The notes below the pieces were generated by a model that was given only the letters and a program-made list of their open reading frames with translations, did no database searches and was not told the origin of the DNA. Of a stretch of 64,000 nucleotides of DNA, positions 36,410 through 46,155 are shown piece by piece. Every line of letters starts with the position of its first letter. Position 1 is the stretch's first letter. Origin of the DNA: Agreia sp. PsM10 (lineage in GTDB: Bacteria; Actinomycetota; Actinomycetes; Actinomycetales; Microbacteriaceae); NCBI RefSeq assembly GCF_030433855.1, contig NZ_JARUXC010000003.1:310001-374000 (forward strand). Reading direction: 5' to 3'. Made by a program: the position numbers and the translations under genes.

Positions 36410-37686
36410 AATGAGACCTCCATGTCGCCGTAGCCGATGATCTTTCGAGCGAGCATCATCTGCTCGTAGTTGACCACCCAGGTCTTGTGACCCGTCTGGG
36501 GCGCGGGCAGTGCGCGCATCAGTTCGATCGCCTTCTTGAGATCGGGCTCGATGGTGCCCACGGGGATTCCCTCGTGCTCGAGACGCAGCGCGAACTGCCA
36601 GGCCTTCGCGCCGGTCAGCACGTCGACATGGTCGAGCTGGGCGAAGTCGATGTCGTAGAGCCAGGAGACATCGGGGGTCCCCTCGTCGATGGCGACCATC
36701 ACCTGTTCCGGCGCTGCGGGCAGCGCATCGAGGTTGAGCTGCAGACTCGCGGCGTTCTTGAACATCACGAACTCGACCTTCTCGTCACCGAAGTCGAGCA
36801 GTTCGCCGCGCCCGTAGGCGGGCGTCATGGCCGAGAAGGCGGCCGACGCCTTCGCGAGGTCGAAGTCGGCCCCCAGCACCTTCGCCGCCGTGGCCAGCGC
36901 CGCCGCAGCGTCGACTCCGTAGTGCAGGCCCTTCGCGGGGAGGGAGATGTCGGCGAGGGCGCCATCGACGCGGATGCGTGCGCCCGTGCTGTCCCAGGAT
37001 TCGAGCTCGGCGAGGGCATCGAGCGTCGCGCCCGACGCCTTCTCTCGATGATTCGCCGCGTTGAAGAGCCCGTGCGCCGAGCTCGCCACCAGTTTCGGGG
37101 ATGCCCCGAAGTAGGTGACGTCGGGAACCTGAGCGCCCTTGGCGTCGAGGATCTCGCCGATCTTCGACAGGTACGCGTCGTCTCGATTGCTGATCACGTG
37201 CGAGGTGGCGACGGCCGCGGTGTCGAGCATCATGTCGGCCACGACCTCGGTCTCGAAGAACCGGTACAGCTGGTCGACCTGCACGTTCAGCATCAGGATC
37301 GTCGATGGGAGCAGCGTCTTCGACAGTTCGAGCGCGAACGCCTCGTCGACCTCGAGGATGCCGATGTCGGCCTTCAGCTTTCCCGTCACGCCGACCTCGG
37401 AGAGCAGGGCCGACGAGATGCCCTGGGGCAGGTTCGCACCGGACGGGTTCGTGAACACCGTCAGGCCGTGGGCCCGGAGGACCTCGGTGAGCATGTGGGT
37501 CGTCGTCGATTTTCCGTTGGAACCGAGAACGAACACGATGCCGTACTCGAACTGGGCGACGACATTCTTGATGAACCCCGGCGCCATCTTGTTGACGACG
37601 TATCCGGGCAGCGCCGACCCTCCGCCGCGCGCCCGGGTGACAGCCCGGACGGCGCGACCGACGAGGACGGGCGCGATATAACGCAT
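36406..37686 (-). CDS. MurT-like Mur ligase without zinc ribbon
   Basis: 426 residues. The N-terminus (GGGSALPGYV), the P-loop VLGSNGKSTTTH (residues 53-64), TNPSGANLPQGI, EVDEA, NVQVDQLYRF and the C-terminal DUF1727/MurT_C domain (GRGELLDFG, DVSWLYDIDF) define a MurT homologue. The Cys4 zinc ribbon that MurT carries in the middle domain is absent; no cysteine is seen in the whole protein. The ATP-dependent activation of a carboxylate should be possible. It begins 7 bases after the sigA stop and overlaps the GatD-like gene by 4 bases. A role in attaching something other than ammonia to D-Glu is proposed in the findings. Confidence 0.85.
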   Translation of the reverse strand: MRYIAPVLVGRAVRAVTRARGGGSALPGYVVNKMAPGFIKNVVAQFEYGIVFVLGSNGKSTTTHMLTEVLRAHGLTVFTNPSGANLPQGISSALLSEVGVTGKLKADIGILEVDEAFALELSKTLLPSTILMLNVQVDQLYRFFETEVVADMMLDTAAVATSHVISNRDDAYLSKIGEILDAKGAQVPDVTYFGASPKLVASSAHGLFNAANHREKASGATLDALAELESWDSTGARIRVDGALADISLPAKGLHYGVDAAAALATAAKVLGADFDLAKASAAFSAMTPAYGRGELLDFGDEKVEFVMFKNAASLQLNLDALPAAPEQVMVAIDEGTPDVSWLYDIDFAQLDHVDVLTGAKAWQFALRLEHEGIPVGTIEPDLKKAIELMRALPAPQTGHKTWVVNYEQMMLARKIIGYGDMEVSF

Positions 37687-37693
37687 CCGCGGC

Positions 37694-39028
<1,335 letters not shown>

Positions 39029-39228
39029 ACGATCACCTTTCACGCCGGTCTCACCGGGTGGAGTCGACTTCGCGAGTCGATGCCAATTGGAGGCTGGAGT
39101 TGTTTTCTGACATTACTAAGACCCATGTCAAGTGCGGGATTTTGATTGCGCCCGGTTGACCGGACACCCTGCACAAGAACGGGTCTCGATTCTCAATTAT
39201 TGCACGGAATGTGGGAGAGCCCTGCCGA

Positions 39229-40545
39229 CTAGCGGCGCCGGCGTGACCACTTCCCTGCAAGTGCAACCCATAAGGGGGCCACGGATATTCCCTCGTCCTC
39301 CTGCAGTCGCCGTCGCGTGTGGCGACGAGCGCGGAGCAGGAAGTACACGCCGGTGCCGACGACGAGGTATTGCACTGCGAAGGCCAGCCTGAACGCGTCC
39401 ATGGAATACAGCGCGGTGCTGAGGCCGGCGTCGAACTGCACGTCGAGGATGAGCCCGATCAGGAACAGCATGACGAAGCTCGCCATGAATCCGCCCACGT
39501 TCACGACCCCGTTGGCCGATCCGAGCGACCGAGCCGGATTGAACGAGCGTGCGAAGTCGAATCCGATGAGGGAGCCCGGCCCTCCGATTCCCAGGGTGAT
39601 CGTGAGGATCGCGATCAGCCAGATCGGCGGAACGCCGGGCCAGAGGAGGACGGCCGCCCAGACGAGCCCGAGCGATGCGGTGATACCGAGTACGAGGTTC
39701 GATCGCCGGAGAGGGAATCGGGCGCTCAGGATGCCGAGGATCGGGCCCGCGATCATGCCCGACACCACGATCACGACGAGAAACGCCGCGGCCACCGGAC
39801 GATCGAGCCCCACGGCCGAGACCAGGAACGGGAAGCCCCAGAAGATGGTGAACACCGTTCCCGAGGACTGGCTGACGAAATGCGACCAGAACCCCAACTG
39901 CGTTCCGGGCCTGCGCAGGGTGGGCGCCAGCATCCGGATCGCCTCGCCCATGCTGGCGACGCGACCGTCGTCGGGGGCACCCTGCGGGCGGTTCCTGAGA
40001 AAGGCCGCCGAGAGCACGAGGGCGCAGAAGGACGCCGCCGCGGCGACCGAGAACGCGGGCGTCCACCCGAATCCGTGAAGGATCCAGGCGAAGGGCAGAG
40101 CCGAGAGCACCTGGCCGAGCTGGCCGATGTTGCCGACCCACTGGCTCAGCTGGGGAACGATCGGGCCGGCGAACCACGAGTTGACGAGCCGCATCACGGA
40201 GATGAACACCGCGGCATCGCCGGCGCCCACGAAGATGCGGCCCAGCACGGCCGTGGGGATGTCGGGTGCGATCGAGAGTACGAGTTGTCCGGTGACCATG
40301 AACGCGCAGCCGATCGTGATCAGCCACTTCGGCCCCACGCGGTCGATGAGGATGCCGACCGGGATCTGGAGGCCGGCGTACACGATGAGCTGCACGACGG
40401 CGAGCGTCGAGAGAAGCGCGGCCGACGAGTGGAACCTCTCAGCCGCGTCGACTCCGGCGACGCCGAGCGTCGTGCGCTGCATCACCGAGATCATGTAGGC
40501 GAAGACGCCGACACCGAAGACCAGCCACGCGCGTCGGGAATTCAC
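39229..40545 (-). CDS. MFS transporter (GlpT/NNP-like, 12 helices)
   Basis: 438 residues with 12 predicted helices. GILIDRVGPKWLITIG is the motif-A loop, followed by GRIFVGAGDAAVFIS and a second-half loop LSARFPLRRSN. The sequence resembles bacterial MFS carriers annotated as nitrate/phosphate-ester or general uptake carriers; the substrate is not known. The C-terminus is Arg-rich (GKWSRRRR). GTG start with TACGAT seven bases upstream, so probably leaderless. Confidence 0.83.
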   Translation of the reverse strand: MNSRRAWLVFGVGVFAYMISVMQRTTLGVAGVDAAERFHSSAALLSTLAVVQLIVYAGLQIPVGILIDRVGPKWLITIGCAFMVTGQLVLSIAPDIPTAVLGRIFVGAGDAAVFISVMRLVNSWFAGPIVPQLSQWVGNIGQLGQVLSALPFAWILHGFGWTPAFSVAAAASFCALVLSAAFLRNRPQGAPDDGRVASMGEAIRMLAPTLRRPGTQLGFWSHFVSQSSGTVFTIFWGFPFLVSAVGLDRPVAAAFLVVIVVSGMIAGPILGILSARFPLRRSNLVLGITASLGLVWAAVLLWPGVPPIWLIAILTITLGIGGPGSLIGFDFARSFNPARSLGSANGVVNVGGFMASFVMLFLIGLILDVQFDAGLSTALYSMDAFRLAFAVQYLVVGTGVYFLLRARRHTRRRLQEDEGISVAPLWVALAGKWSRRRR

Positions 40546-40552
40546 GTACTCA

Positions 40553-40558
40553 ATCGTA
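40553..40558 (-). promoter_or_regulatory. -10 element, leaderless start of MFS gene
   Basis: TACGAT on the minus strand, 7 bases before the GTG at 40545. Confidence 0.45.
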
Positions 40559-40582
40559 CGGCGACGCAGGAGGCCGGAATCG

Positions 40583-41518
40583 TCAGAGGCCGAGTGAGGG
40601 GCCTGCGTCGTCGTCGCCCGCGCGCCTGATGGCCAGGAACTTCTCGAGTTCTTCGGCGATCTCGTCGGCGGAAGGCAGCTCGCCGTCTTCGTCGGTCAGG
40701 GGCGACTTGAGCGGCGTGCCCTGCATGTAGGCGTCGTGACGTTCCTCGAGCGTGCCCACGAGCTTCTCGAGGTCGACATTGGTTCCGACCTGCTCGTCGA
40801 TCTTCGACAGGAAGACCCGACCCTCTTCGCGGAGTTTGTCGGTGGGGAAGATGAGGCCGGTGGCCGCGCTGATGCTCTCGAGGCTCGACAGTGCCGCCAG
40901 CGGGAATTCGGTGTCGGCGAGGTAGTGGGGAACGAGGAGCGCGAAGCCGGCGACCGGATGCGACAACTCCTGCAGGCGGAACTCCACGAGGTGCATCGCA
41001 TTGGCGGGCACCTGGGTGTGCGGCTTCCACACGGACAGGGCGTCGATGAGCTCGATGCGGTTGCCGCTGACGGTGACCCGGATGGGCCTGGTGTGCGGAA
41101 CGGGCATGGGGATGGCATGGACCGACGTCGTGGTCTTGACCTTGAGCCGACCGATCAGGTCGATGACGGCCTTGGAGAAGCCCTCCCACCGGAAGTCGGG
41201 CTCGAAGCCGTTCAGGAAGAGGAACGGCTGGTTGAGCTCGTCTTGCACGAGATAGAGCCGGAGCGCCGGGGGCTGATAGTCGCTCAGGTGATCTTGGTCG
41301 AAGTAGATGATGGGACGGCGCGCTCGATAGTCGAGAAGCGAGTCGGTGTCGAACTCGGCGATCACTCGATTGCTGAGGTTGTCGAGGATGTAGTCGCCGA
41401 TCTGCGCGCTGGCGCCGCCCGCGTCGGTGAAACCGGTGAGCGACATCACCAGGTCGAGTCCCTCGGGAATGTTGCCGAGCTCGCCGGTGATCTCGTAGAG
41501 CTCGCTCGAATCCGTCAT
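40583..41518 (-). CDS. PAC2-family protein (proteasome assembly chaperone-like)
   Basis: 311 residues. GLDLVMSLTGFTDAGGASAQIG, DYRARRPIIYFDQDH, FLFLNGFEPDFRWEGF and AIPMPVPHTRP are conserved in the actinobacterial PAC2 family (PF09754). The fold is shared with archaeal and eukaryotic proteasome assembly chaperones; the bacterial function is not established. The C-terminus is an acidic helix. TAGAGT stands 7 bases before the ATG. Confidence 0.88.
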   Translation of the reverse strand: MTDSSELYEITGELGNIPEGLDLVMSLTGFTDAGGASAQIGDYILDNLSNRVIAEFDTDSLLDYRARRPIIYFDQDHLSDYQPPALRLYLVQDELNQPFLFLNGFEPDFRWEGFSKAVIDLIGRLKVKTTTSVHAIPMPVPHTRPIRVTVSGNRIELIDALSVWKPHTQVPANAMHLVEFRLQELSHPVAGFALLVPHYLADTEFPLAALSSLESISAATGLIFPTDKLREEGRVFLSKIDEQVGTNVDLEKLVGTLEERHDAYMQGTPLKSPLTDEDGELPSADEIAEELEKFLAIRRAGDDDAGPSLGL

Positions 41519-41525
41519 GGATTCA

Positions 41526-41531
41526 ACTCTA
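41526..41531 (-). promoter_or_regulatory. -10 element, leaderless start of PAC2 gene
   Basis: TAGAGT on the minus strand, 7 bases before the ATG at 41518. Confidence 0.45.
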
Positions 41532-41591
41532 ATCGCGGCAGGAGTCGGAGCCCCGCCGACTCGGCATGCCGAGAGCGAACAACGCCCGGCC

Positions 41592-41597
41592 TAGGGT
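41592..41597 (+). promoter_or_regulatory. -10 element, leaderless start of pepA
   Basis: TAGGGT lies 6 bases before the ATG at 41604. Confidence 0.45.
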
Positions 41598-41603
41598 TGG
41601 AGC

Positions 41604-43121
41604 ATGACTCTCGCCTCACTTGCCACCTCCTCCTCGAACCCCGACGACATCGCCGTCGACGTTCTCGTGCTCGGGGTGACCCGCACCGGCGACGGGCCCG
41701 CCCTGGTGGGGGCGGCCGCGTCGTTGCTCGGAGCGGATCCGGCGTTCTCGGATCTCTCCGTGCTCGGCATCACAGGGTCGAAGGACGACCTCGTTCGTCT
41801 GCCCGCGCCGGCCGGCATCCAGGCCCGGTCCATCGCACTCGTCGGCCTAGCCTCAGCCGACCCCGGCGCAGACGATCTGCGGTATGCCGCGGGCTCGGCC
41901 GCGCGCCGGATGCTCGGGGTCGAGTCGATCGCGCTCGCCCTGCCCGTCGCAGACGAGGCGCAGGCGCAGGCGGTTCTCGAGGGCTGCCTGCTGGGCGCCT
42001 ATGAGTACGTGGAGTACCGCAGTGAAGGCGGCAGCCCGCGTTCCCGCCCGGCTGCGTCGTTCACTCTCGTGACGTCGGTCGCCGTCTCGTCCGAGGCGAT
42101 CTCGTATGCGACCGAGGTGGCACGGGCCGTGCACCTGGTTCGCGACCTCGTGAACGAATCGCCGCTCGACCTGTACCCGGAGACGTTCGCCGAACGCGCA
42201 TCCGAGCTCGCCGACCTGCCAGGCGTCGAGGTCACCACGTGGGACGAGACCCAGCTGGCGAACGATGGCTTCGGCGGAATCCTCGGAGTCGGCCAGGGAT
42301 CGTCGCGACCCCCTCGCCTCGTCAAGGTCGCCTACTCCCCCGCAGACGGCGAGAAGGCCAGGCACATCGCCCTCGTCGGCAAGGGAATCACCTTCGACTC
42401 GGGTGGACTGTCGCTGAAGCCCGCAGCATCGATGATCGGAATGAAGTACGACATGGCCGGCGCGGCCACCGTGCTGTCGGTCGTCCTCGCGGCCGCCCGC
42501 CTCGCACTGCCGACGAAGGTGACCGCCTGGCTCTGCCTCGCCGAGAACCTGCCGTCGGCCACGGCGATCCGGCCCGGGGATGTCCTCCGCATCCGCGGCG
42601 GCAAGACGGTGGAGGTGCTCAACACCGACGCCGAGGGCCGCCTGGTTCTCGCCGACGGGCTCGTCGCCGCGAGCGAGGAGTCGCCCGACGCCATCATCGA
42701 CGTGGCCACTCTCACCGGAGCCGCGAGCGTCGCGCTCGGCAACCGCTACGTGGGGACCCTGGGCACCTCGCCGCTCGTGGCAGAGGTTCTCGGCGCCGCG
42801 TCGAACGCGGGCGAGCTCTTTTGGCACATGCCCATCGGCGAGGAGTTCCGGTCGATGCTCAACTCGGACATCGCCGACATCGCGAACATCAAGCCGGGCA
42901 ACACGGCCGGCGGCATGTTGATCGCCGCCGCCTTCCTGAACGACTTCATCGGGGAGGCGGCCGACGGATCCGGACGCATTCCGTGGGTGCACCTCGATAT
43001 CGCCGGAGCGGGCACGAACAAGGACGCCCTCTACGGCTACACGGGCAAGGGGCCCACCGGAGTGACGGTGCGCACGCTGCTCGCTCTGGCGGCCGCACCG
43101 GCTCCCGTGCGGTCCGAGTGA
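41604..43121 (+). CDS. pepA: Leucyl aminopeptidase (M17)
   Basis: 505 residues. The C-terminal catalytic domain has GKGITFDSGGLSLKP with the metal-binding Lys and Asp, the signature NTDAEGRLVLADGL, and GAASVALGNRYVG. It is a hexameric, two-metal cytosolic enzyme that removes N-terminal residues from peptides. The N-terminal macro-like domain is divergent, as is usual. It is divergent from the PAC2 gene. Confidence 0.93.
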   Translation: MTLASLATSSSNPDDIAVDVLVLGVTRTGDGPALVGAAASLLGADPAFSDLSVLGITGSKDDLVRLPAPAGIQARSIALVGLASADPGADDLRYAAGSAARRMLGVESIALALPVADEAQAQAVLEGCLLGAYEYVEYRSEGGSPRSRPAASFTLVTSVAVSSEAISYATEVARAVHLVRDLVNESPLDLYPETFAERASELADLPGVEVTTWDETQLANDGFGGILGVGQGSSRPPRLVKVAYSPADGEKARHIALVGKGITFDSGGLSLKPAASMIGMKYDMAGAATVLSVVLAAARLALPTKVTAWLCLAENLPSATAIRPGDVLRIRGGKTVEVLNTDAEGRLVLADGLVAASEESPDAIIDVATLTGAASVALGNRYVGTLGTSPLVAEVLGAASNAGELFWHMPIGEEFRSMLNSDIADIANIKPGNTAGGMLIAAAFLNDFIGEAADGSGRIPWVHLDIAGAGTNKDALYGYTGKGPTGVTVRTLLALAAAPAPVRSE

Positions 43122-43229
43122 TGTGACCGTAGTAGGCTCGACAAGGCGAAAAAACACGTCGCCGCCGTCCGTTCCGCCCATCCTGCGGAGTGCGGGCAGA
43201 GATGCAGCTTCACGAGGGAGTCACCGCGA

Positions 43230-44603
43230 GTGTCTGAACAGAATTTCGACCTGGTCGTCCTCGGCGGCGGAAGCGGCGGCTACGCGGCCGCACTCCGAGC
43301 CAGTCTTCTCGGCCTCACCGTAGGCCTGATCGAGAAGGACAAACTGGGCGGAACCTGTCTGCATCGCGGCTGCATCCCCACGAAGGCCCTCCTGCACTCG
43401 GCCGAGGTGGCCGATGTGGCACGCGGCGCGGCCAAGTACGGCATCTCGACCTCGTTCGACGGGGTCGACATGAACGGCGTCACCGCCTACCGCGAGAGCA
43501 TCGTCTCGAGCAAGTTCAAGGGTCTGGAAGGGCTCATCAAGGCGCGCAAGATCACGGTCATCCGGGGTGAGGGGCGTCTGGTCTCCCCCACGCAGGTGCG
43601 TGTCGGCGACGATGTCGTCACCGGCAAGAACGTCGTGCTCGCCACGGGTTCCTACGCCCGCTCGCTTCCCGGCCTCGAGATCGGGGGCCGCGTCATCACC
43701 AGCGAGCAGGCGCTCGAACTCGATTTCGTGCCGAAGAAGGTCGCCATCCTCGGCGGCGGCGTCATCGGTGTCGAATTCGCCAGCGTGTGGAAGTCGTTCG
43801 GCTCCGACGTCACGATCATCGAAGCGCTGCCCCACCTCGTGCCCAACGAGGAGGAATCGATCAGCAAGCAGTTCGAGCGCGCCTTCCGCAAGCGCGGCAT
43901 CGAGTTCTCGCTCGGCACCCGGTTCCAGTCGGTCGATCAGAACGACGACGGCGTCGTCGTCACGCTGGAGGACGGCCGCCGCATCGAGGCGGAGCTTCTT
44001 CTCGTGGCCGTCGGACGCGGGCCGTCGACGCAGAACCTCGGATTCGAAGAGGTCGGTGTCGAGATCGATCGCGGATTCGTCATCACCAACGAGCGCCTCG
44101 AGACGAATATCCCCGGCCTCTACGCGGTCGGCGACATCGTTCCCGGTCTGCAGCTCGCCCACCGCGGATTCCAGCACGGAATCTTCGTGGCCGAGGAGAT
44201 TGCCGGCCTCGCGCCGCAGATCGTCGAGGATGTCAACATCCCCAAAGTTACTTACTCCGACCCCGAGGTCGCGTCCGTCGGTCTCACGGAGGCGCGGGCG
44301 ATCGCCCAATACGGACAGGACCGGGTCACCTCGTACGACTACAGCCTCGGCGGCAACGGCAAGAGCCACATCATCGGAACCACCGGGTCGGTCAAGGTTG
44401 TGCGAGTGGCCGACGGGCCTGTCGTGGGAATCCACATGATCGGGGCCCGAGTGGGAGAACTGATCGGCGAGGCGCAGCTCATCGTCAATTGGGAGGCCTA
44501 CCCGGAGGACGTCGCGCAACTGGTGCACGCCCACCCCACTCAGAACGAGGCTCTCGGCGAGGCACACCTCGCCCTCGCAGGCAAGCCCCTGCACGCGCTC
44601 TGA
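43230..44603 (+). CDS. lpdA: Dihydrolipoyl dehydrogenase
   Basis: 457 residues. The redox-active disulfide is in GGTCLHRGCIPTKALLH, the FAD motif GGGSGGYAAALRA is N-terminal, the NAD motif ILGGGVIGVEFASV is central, and HAHPTQNEALGEAH gives the C-terminal His-Glu pair. It is the E3 component of 2-oxoacid dehydrogenase complexes. GTG start with GAGGGAG upstream. A TAGGCT hexamer about 95 bases upstream may be its -10. It is followed by sucB after 73 bases. Confidence 0.94.
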   Translation: MSEQNFDLVVLGGGSGGYAAALRASLLGLTVGLIEKDKLGGTCLHRGCIPTKALLHSAEVADVARGAAKYGISTSFDGVDMNGVTAYRESIVSSKFKGLEGLIKARKITVIRGEGRLVSPTQVRVGDDVVTGKNVVLATGSYARSLPGLEIGGRVITSEQALELDFVPKKVAILGGGVIGVEFASVWKSFGSDVTIIEALPHLVPNEEESISKQFERAFRKRGIEFSLGTRFQSVDQNDDGVVVTLEDGRRIEAELLLVAVGRGPSTQNLGFEEVGVEIDRGFVITNERLETNIPGLYAVGDIVPGLQLAHRGFQHGIFVAEEIAGLAPQIVEDVNIPKVTYSDPEVASVGLTEARAIAQYGQDRVTSYDYSLGGNGKSHIIGTTGSVKVVRVADGPVVGIHMIGARVGELIGEAQLIVNWEAYPEDVAQLVHAHPTQNEALGEAHLALAGKPLHAL

Positions 44604-44676
44604 CCGCCCCGCGTTCCGCACAGACTCAATACAAGTAAGCTAAAAACCACGATCGGTTTCTAAAGGAGACAAGCTA

Positions 44677-46155
44677 ATGAGCGAATCCGTCAACCTTCCA
44701 GCACTCGGTGAGAGTGTCACAGAGGGAACGGTAACCCGCTGGCTCAAGAGTGTGGGAGACCGCGTCGAGGTCGACGAACCCCTGCTCGAAGTGTCAACGG
44801 ACAAGGTGGACACCGAGATCCCGTCACCCGTAGCCGGTGTGATCGAGGAGATCCTGGTTCAGGAGGACGAGACCGTCGAGGTCGGCACAGCTCTCGTGCG
44901 CATCGGAGACGGAAGCTCGGCAGCGCCGTCCGCTGCTCCGGCCGAGCCCGCAGCGGCTGCCGAACCCGAGGCTGCACCCGCCCCTGAGGCACCTGAGGAG
45001 ATCCCCGCCGAGGAACCGTCGACCGAAGCGGAGACGGAAGCCGAGGCTCCCGCTCCGGCGCCCGAGCCCGAGGCTGCTCCGGCCGCGACGCCCGAGCCCA
45101 CTCCCGCTCCTGCTGCCGCAGCACCGGCTCCCGCCGCTGCCGCGCCTGCCGCTGCCGCGCCTGCTCCTGCTCCCGCCGCTGCACCTGCGCCCGCCGCAGC
45201 TGCACCTGCCGCGTCGTCCGACGACTCTTCGCGTGCCGCCAACGCCGGTTACGTCACTCCGCTCGTCCGCAAGCTCGCTGGCGACAACGGCATCGACCTG
45301 TCGACGCTCACCGGCAGCGGCGTCGGTGGTCGCATCCGCAAGGAAGACGTTCTCGCCGCGGCCGAAGCGGCCAAGGCCGCCCCCGCTGCAGCCACGTCAG
45401 AGGCACCGAAGGCCGTCTCCACGACGCTGCCGGTGTCCGACCTTCGTGGAACGACGCAGCCGATGTCGCGCCTCCGCAAGGTCGTCGCGCAGCGTGCGGT
45501 CGAGTCCATGCAGTCCACCGCTCAGCTGACCAGCGTGGTCGAGGTCGACGTCACCCGCGTCGCCGCTCTGCGAGACAAGGTCAAGGCGACGTTCCAGGAG
45601 AAGACGGGCAACAAGCTCAGCTTCCTCCCCTTCTTCGCTCTCGCGGCCACCGAGGCGCTGAAGGCCTACCCGATCATCAACGCCACGGTCGATGGCGACA
45701 GTATCGTCTACCCCGACCACGAGAACGTGAGCATCGCCGTCGACACCGAGCGCGGACTGCTGACGCCCGTCGTGAAGAATGCCGGTGAGCTCGACCTGGC
45801 CGGCTTCGCTCGCGAGATCGCCGACCTGGCCACGAGGACCCGCGACAACAAGCTCAAGCCCGACGAGCTTGCCGGTGGCACGTTCACGCTGACCAACACG
45901 GGTTCGCGCGGCGCGCTCTTCGACACACCGGTCGTCTTCCTTCCGCAGGTCGCGATCCTCGGCACCGGCATCGTTTCGCGCAAGCCGCTCGTCATCAAGA
46001 CCGACGAGGGCGAGGCGATCGCCATCCGCTCGACCGTCTACCTGGCGCTCAGCTACGATCACCGCATCGTCGACGGTGCCGACGCGGCCCGCTTCCTCGT
46101 CGCCGTGAAGAACCGCCTCGAAGAAGGCGCGTTCGAGGGCAACCTCGGTTACTGA
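44677..46155 (+). CDS. sucB: Dihydrolipoamide acyltransferase (2-oxoglutarate dehydrogenase E2)
   Basis: 492 residues. One lipoyl domain has the lipoylated Lys in EVSTDKVDTEIPSP. A long Ala/Pro/Glu linker (about residues 85-185), a peripheral-subunit-binding domain (GYVTPLVRKLAGDNGIDL) and the catalytic domain ending in YDHRIVDGADAARFL (His and Asp) follow. The catalytic domain uses succinyl or acetyl as acyl group; the neighbouring lpdA and sequence style favour the SucB type. Ribosome binding site AAAGGAG. The linker DNA is GC-rich and repetitive. Its stop overlaps the stop of the convergent kinase-like gene by 7 bases. Confidence 0.93.
   Translation: MSESVNLPALGESVTEGTVTRWLKSVGDRVEVDEPLLEVSTDKVDTEIPSPVAGVIEEILVQEDETVEVGTALVRIGDGSSAAPSAAPAEPAAAAEPEAAPAPEAPEEIPAEEPSTEAETEAEAPAPAPEPEAAPAATPEPTPAPAAAAPAPAAAAPAAAAPAPAPAAAPAPAAAAPAASSDDSSRAANAGYVTPLVRKLAGDNGIDLSTLTGSGVGGRIRKEDVLAAAEAAKAAPAAATSEAPKAVSTTLPVSDLRGTTQPMSRLRKVVAQRAVESMQSTAQLTSVVEVDVTRVAALRDKVKATFQEKTGNKLSFLPFFALAATEALKAYPIINATVDGDSIVYPDHENVSIAVDTERGLLTPVVKNAGELDLAGFAREIADLATRTRDNKLKPDELAGGTFTLTNTGSRGALFDTPVVFLPQVAILGTGIVSRKPLVIKTDEGEAIAIRSTVYLALSYDHRIVDGADAARFLVAVKNRLEEGAFEGNLGY

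Noticed and set aside
39051-39266. A 71-codon minus-strand frame upstream of sigA
   Set aside because: No motif or ribosome site, and it covers the sigA leader hairpin and promoter region; most probably chance.
44920-45230. Possible tandem repeat or CRISPR-like array
   Set aside because: The repetition is codon-level Ala/Pro linker sequence within sucB with no constant spacer.
44859-45242. Ala/Gly repeat protein on the minus strand
   Set aside because: It is the complement of the Ala/Pro/Glu linker of sucB; low complexity explains it.
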